Source: Bacillota bacterium
GTDB taxonomy: Bacteria; Armatimonadota; Hebobacteria; Hebobacterales; Hebobacteraceae
Direction: 5' to 3'
DNA length: 7,012 bases
Assembly (NCBI GenBank): GCA_030597345.1
Contig: JAUVSA010000111.1
Span: 1 to 7,012 of the forward strand
Position 1 is the stretch's first letter. Each line of letters starts with the position of its first letter. The notes under the pieces are model-generated. The model made no database searches. It was not told where the DNA came from and worked only from the letters and a program-made list of their open reading frames with translations. The translations under genes and the position numbers were made by a program. Below are positions 5,114 to 7,012 of the stretch, piece after piece.

Positions 5114-5929
5114 ACTCGCGTCTGCGCCCCGCGTGCCTCGCGTCGCCGCCTTTAGCTCGGCGACAAAGTCCTTGACCTTCCGAGCAAGCCCCGCCGAGCT
5201 CTGCTCTCGGTCCATTAGCGCGACCATCGCGCTCCCGACCACCGCACCCTCCGTCAGCCGACACACACCCGCTACGTGGTCCGGCCGAGAAATGCCGAAC
5301 CCTACTGCCACCGGCTTCGCGGTCTGCCCGCGAATGCGTCCCACCAGACGGGCGAGGTCTTCCGGCAATTCGTCCCGCGCCCCAGTCACGCCCATCCGCG
5401 AAACACAGTACACAAAACCCGTTGCCAGGTCAACCACTTTCTCGATGCGCGTGTGCGAACTCGTCGGCGCCAGCAGGAAGACCGTGTCCAGTCGATGGGA
5501 GCGCGCGACATCCACCCACTCGGCGGCCTCCTCCGGCGGCAAATCGGTGACGATGACGCCGTCAACTCCCGCTCCTGCGCTCTCCTCCGCGAATGCCTCC
5601 AGCCCGAACTGGCAGATGGGGTTGTAGCAGGTCATCAGCACCAGAGGCACCTCCCGAACGCGGCGAAGGGCCGCTGCCATCTCCAGCACCCGCACCGGAC
5701 TGACCCCCTCCGCGAGCGCCCGCTGAGACGCGGCCTGGATCACCGGCCCGTCAGCCAGCGGGTCGGAGAAGGGAACGCCCAGCTCGATGATGTCCGCGCC
5801 GGCATCGGCGATGGCAGGGAGAAGCTCTGCACTCGTCGCCGGATCCGGGTGCCCCGCAACTACGAAGACGATGAGGGCGCCGTCCCCGGCCCGGGCAAGA
5901 GCGTCGAACCGGGCGCCGATGCGGCTCAT
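5111..5929 (-). CDS. trpA: Tryptophan synthase alpha subunit
   Basis: TrpA cleaves indole-3-glycerol phosphate to indole and glyceraldehyde 3-phosphate, and indole passes through a tunnel to TrpB. The 272-residue TIM barrel matches the family length of about 260-275. The catalytic pair E49 and D60 sits in IIELGVPFSDPLADGP, with the same numbering as in Salmonella. MTCYNP (near 98-103), DGVIVTDLPPEE and YCVSRMGVTGAR (active-site loop region) are typical, as are VAVGFGISRPDH and GAVVGSAMV, which bind the phosphate. The usual FxTAGDP near the N-terminus reads FVVAGHPDP here, a mild change. ATG at 5927-5929 overlaps the trpB stop in ATGA, indicating translational coupling and equal production of both subunits. 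Confidence 0.97.
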   Translation of the reverse strand: MSRIGARFDALARAGDGALIVFVVAGHPDPATSAELLPAIADAGADIIELGVPFSDPLADGPVIQAASQRALAEGVSPVRVLEMAAALRRVREVPLVLMTCYNPICQFGLEAFAEESAGAGVDGVIVTDLPPEEAAEWVDVARSHRLDTVFLLAPTSSHTRIEKVVDLATGFVYCVSRMGVTGARDELPEDLARLVGRIRGQTAKPVAVGFGISRPDHVAGVCRLTEGAVVGSAMVALMDREQSSAGLARKVKDFVAELKAATRGTRGADAS

Positions 5930-7012
5930 TCTTCTCGCTCCGCCAGCACCCGCTGGATCTCCGCCATGTCCTTGTCCCCCCGCCCCGAGAGGTTGACCAG
6001 CACCACCGAATCAGCCGGCAGCCCTGCTGCCAGCTCCATCGCGTGGGCCACCGCGTGTGCGCTCTCCAGAGCTGGCATGATGCCCTCCAGGCGGCTAAGA
6101 GCCTCGAATGCCTGCAGCGCCCCTGAGTCAGTCACGGCCACGTAGCTCGCACGACCCGCCGCCTGTAGCTGCGCGTGTTCCGGGCCCACCCCCGGGTAGT
6201 CCAGCCCGGCGGCGATGGAGTGTGTCGTCCGAATCTGCCCCTCCGGGGTCTGCAGAATCTTGGTCCGCGCGCCGTGAAGAACGCCTGCCGACCCGGCCGC
6301 CAGCGAGGCCGCGTGCGCCCCCGTCTCCAGTCCCCGCCCCGCAGCCTCCACGCCAACCATCCCAACTTCGTCACCCAGGAACGGGTGGAAGAGCCCGATC
6401 GCGTTACTGCCCCCGCCCACGCAGGCCACCAGCTGATCCGGCAGCTTGCCCTCCTGTTCGAGGATTTGCCGCCTCGCCTCCCGGCCCACCACCGACTGGA
6501 AGTCCCGCACCATGGTCGGATACGGGTGCGGCCCGGCCGCGGTTCCGAACAGGTAGTAGGTGGTCTCCGCGGTCGCCATCCAAACGCGAAATGCCTCATT
6601 GATGGCGTCCTTGAGAGTGCGGCTTCCGGAAACGATCCGTATTACTTCAGCACCGAGGAGGCGCATGCGATAGACGTTGAGCGCCTGTCGCCGCATGTCT
6701 TCCTCGCCCATATAGATGTCGCACGCCATCCCGAAAAGCGCCGCCACCGTCGCGGTGGCGACCCCATGCTGGCCGGCCCCGGTCTCCGCCATGAGCTTGG
6801 CGCGTCCCATGCGCCGCGCCAGCAGCGCCTGACCGACCGCGTTGTTGATCTTGTGGGAGCCCGTGTGCGCGAGATCCTCGCGCTTCAGATAGATCTTCGC
6901 CCCGCGGCAGTGCTCGGTAAGCCGGCGAGAGAAGTAGAGCGGAGTCGGCCGGCCCGCGTAGTGGTGAAGGTATGTGGCGAGCTCGCGCTGGCACTCCTCG
7001 TCTTCGCGGGCC
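5926..7012 (-). CDS. trpB: Tryptophan synthase beta subunit, C-terminal 361 residues (runs off right edge)
   Basis: TrpB is the PLP enzyme that condenses indole and serine to tryptophan in the alpha2beta2 complex. The frame is open to the window edge, so about 35-45 N-terminal residues and the start are missing. The first visible part is REDEECQRELATYLHHYAGRP. The PLP lysine is in HTGSHKINN (codon 6850-6852), equivalent to K87 of Salmonella TrpB. ETGAGQHG holds the catalytic glutamate (E109 equivalent), TAAGPHPYP is the familiar loop, CVGGGSNAIG binds the PLP phosphate, and the C-terminus has NLSGRGDKD. This is the TrpB1 type that works with TrpA, as the adjacent coupled trpA also shows. Nothing essential is missing in the visible part. 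Confidence 0.98.
   Translation of the reverse strand, partial: AREDEECQRELATYLHHYAGRPTPLYFSRRLTEHCRGAKIYLKREDLAHTGSHKINNAVGQALLARRMGRAKLMAETGAGQHGVATATVAALFGMACDIYMGEEDMRRQALNVYRMRLLGAEVIRIVSGSRTLKDAINEAFRVWMATAETTYYLFGTAAGPHPYPTMVRDFQSVVGREARRQILEQEGKLPDQLVACVGGGSNAIGLFHPFLGDEVGMVGVEAAGRGLETGAHAASLAAGSAGVLHGARTKILQTPEGQIRTTHSIAAGLDYPGVGPEHAQLQAAGRASYVAVTDSGALQAFEALSRLEGIMPALESAHAVAHAMELAAGLPADSVVLVNLSGRGDKDMAEIQRVLAEREE

Noticed and set aside
5070..5125. CRISPR-like or REP-like array after trpA
   Set aside because: Units are contiguous 14-mers without spacers and without inverted symmetry, so it is a simple tandem repeat.
5926..6810. trpB starting at the ATG at 6810
   Set aside because: The frame continues upstream to the window edge and encodes the PLP-lysine motif HTGSHK, so 6810 is an internal methionine.

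Overview
This is a GC-rich bacterial chromosomal segment in which every supported gene lies on the minus strand. Read in the direction of transcription (right to left) it holds: the end of trpB, trpA, deoC, recO, a PolX-type DNA polymerase, an HU-family DNA-binding protein, tRNA-Pro(GGG), a structured RNA that I read as 6S RNA (ssrS), and the start of a PHP-domain protein cut by the left edge. GTG is the best start for three genes (recO, HU, PHP). I cannot name a phylum. There are no mobile elements, phage genes or CRISPR arrays, so this looks like ordinary core genome.

Right part (about 4270-7012): trpB and trpA overlap by an ATGA stop/start junction and encode the two subunits of tryptophan synthase. 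deoC (deoxyribose-phosphate aldolase) follows after 82 bp with a good ribosome binding site. recO (recombinational repair) follows 40 bp after deoC. The four genes could be one transcript.

Middle part (about 1210-3530): polX encodes an X-family polymerase fused to a C-terminal PHP phosphoesterase, typical of bacterial base-excision and gap repair. HU follows after 180 bp. Its leader carries an imperfect 12-position hairpin just upstream of a near-perfect Shine-Dalgarno. RecO, PolX and HU are all DNA maintenance functions.

Left part (1-1210): an RNA island. A consensus sigma70-type promoter drives tRNA-Pro. About 75 bp beyond the tRNA, a second extended -10 promoter drives a transcript of about 204 nt. 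It folds by hand into a rod with a closing stem, an asymmetric central bubble with a small UUCG hairpin on its 3' side, a GC-rich apical hairpin and a terminal T-run. That is the architecture of 6S RNA. The PHP-domain gene starts about 50 bp beyond it.

The least expected pattern is a pair of unrelated 14-bp tandem triplications, one after recO and one after trpA. Each begins exactly at the gene's stop codon, and every unit begins with a stop codon. Because 14 is not a multiple of 3, each array places stops in all three reading frames.
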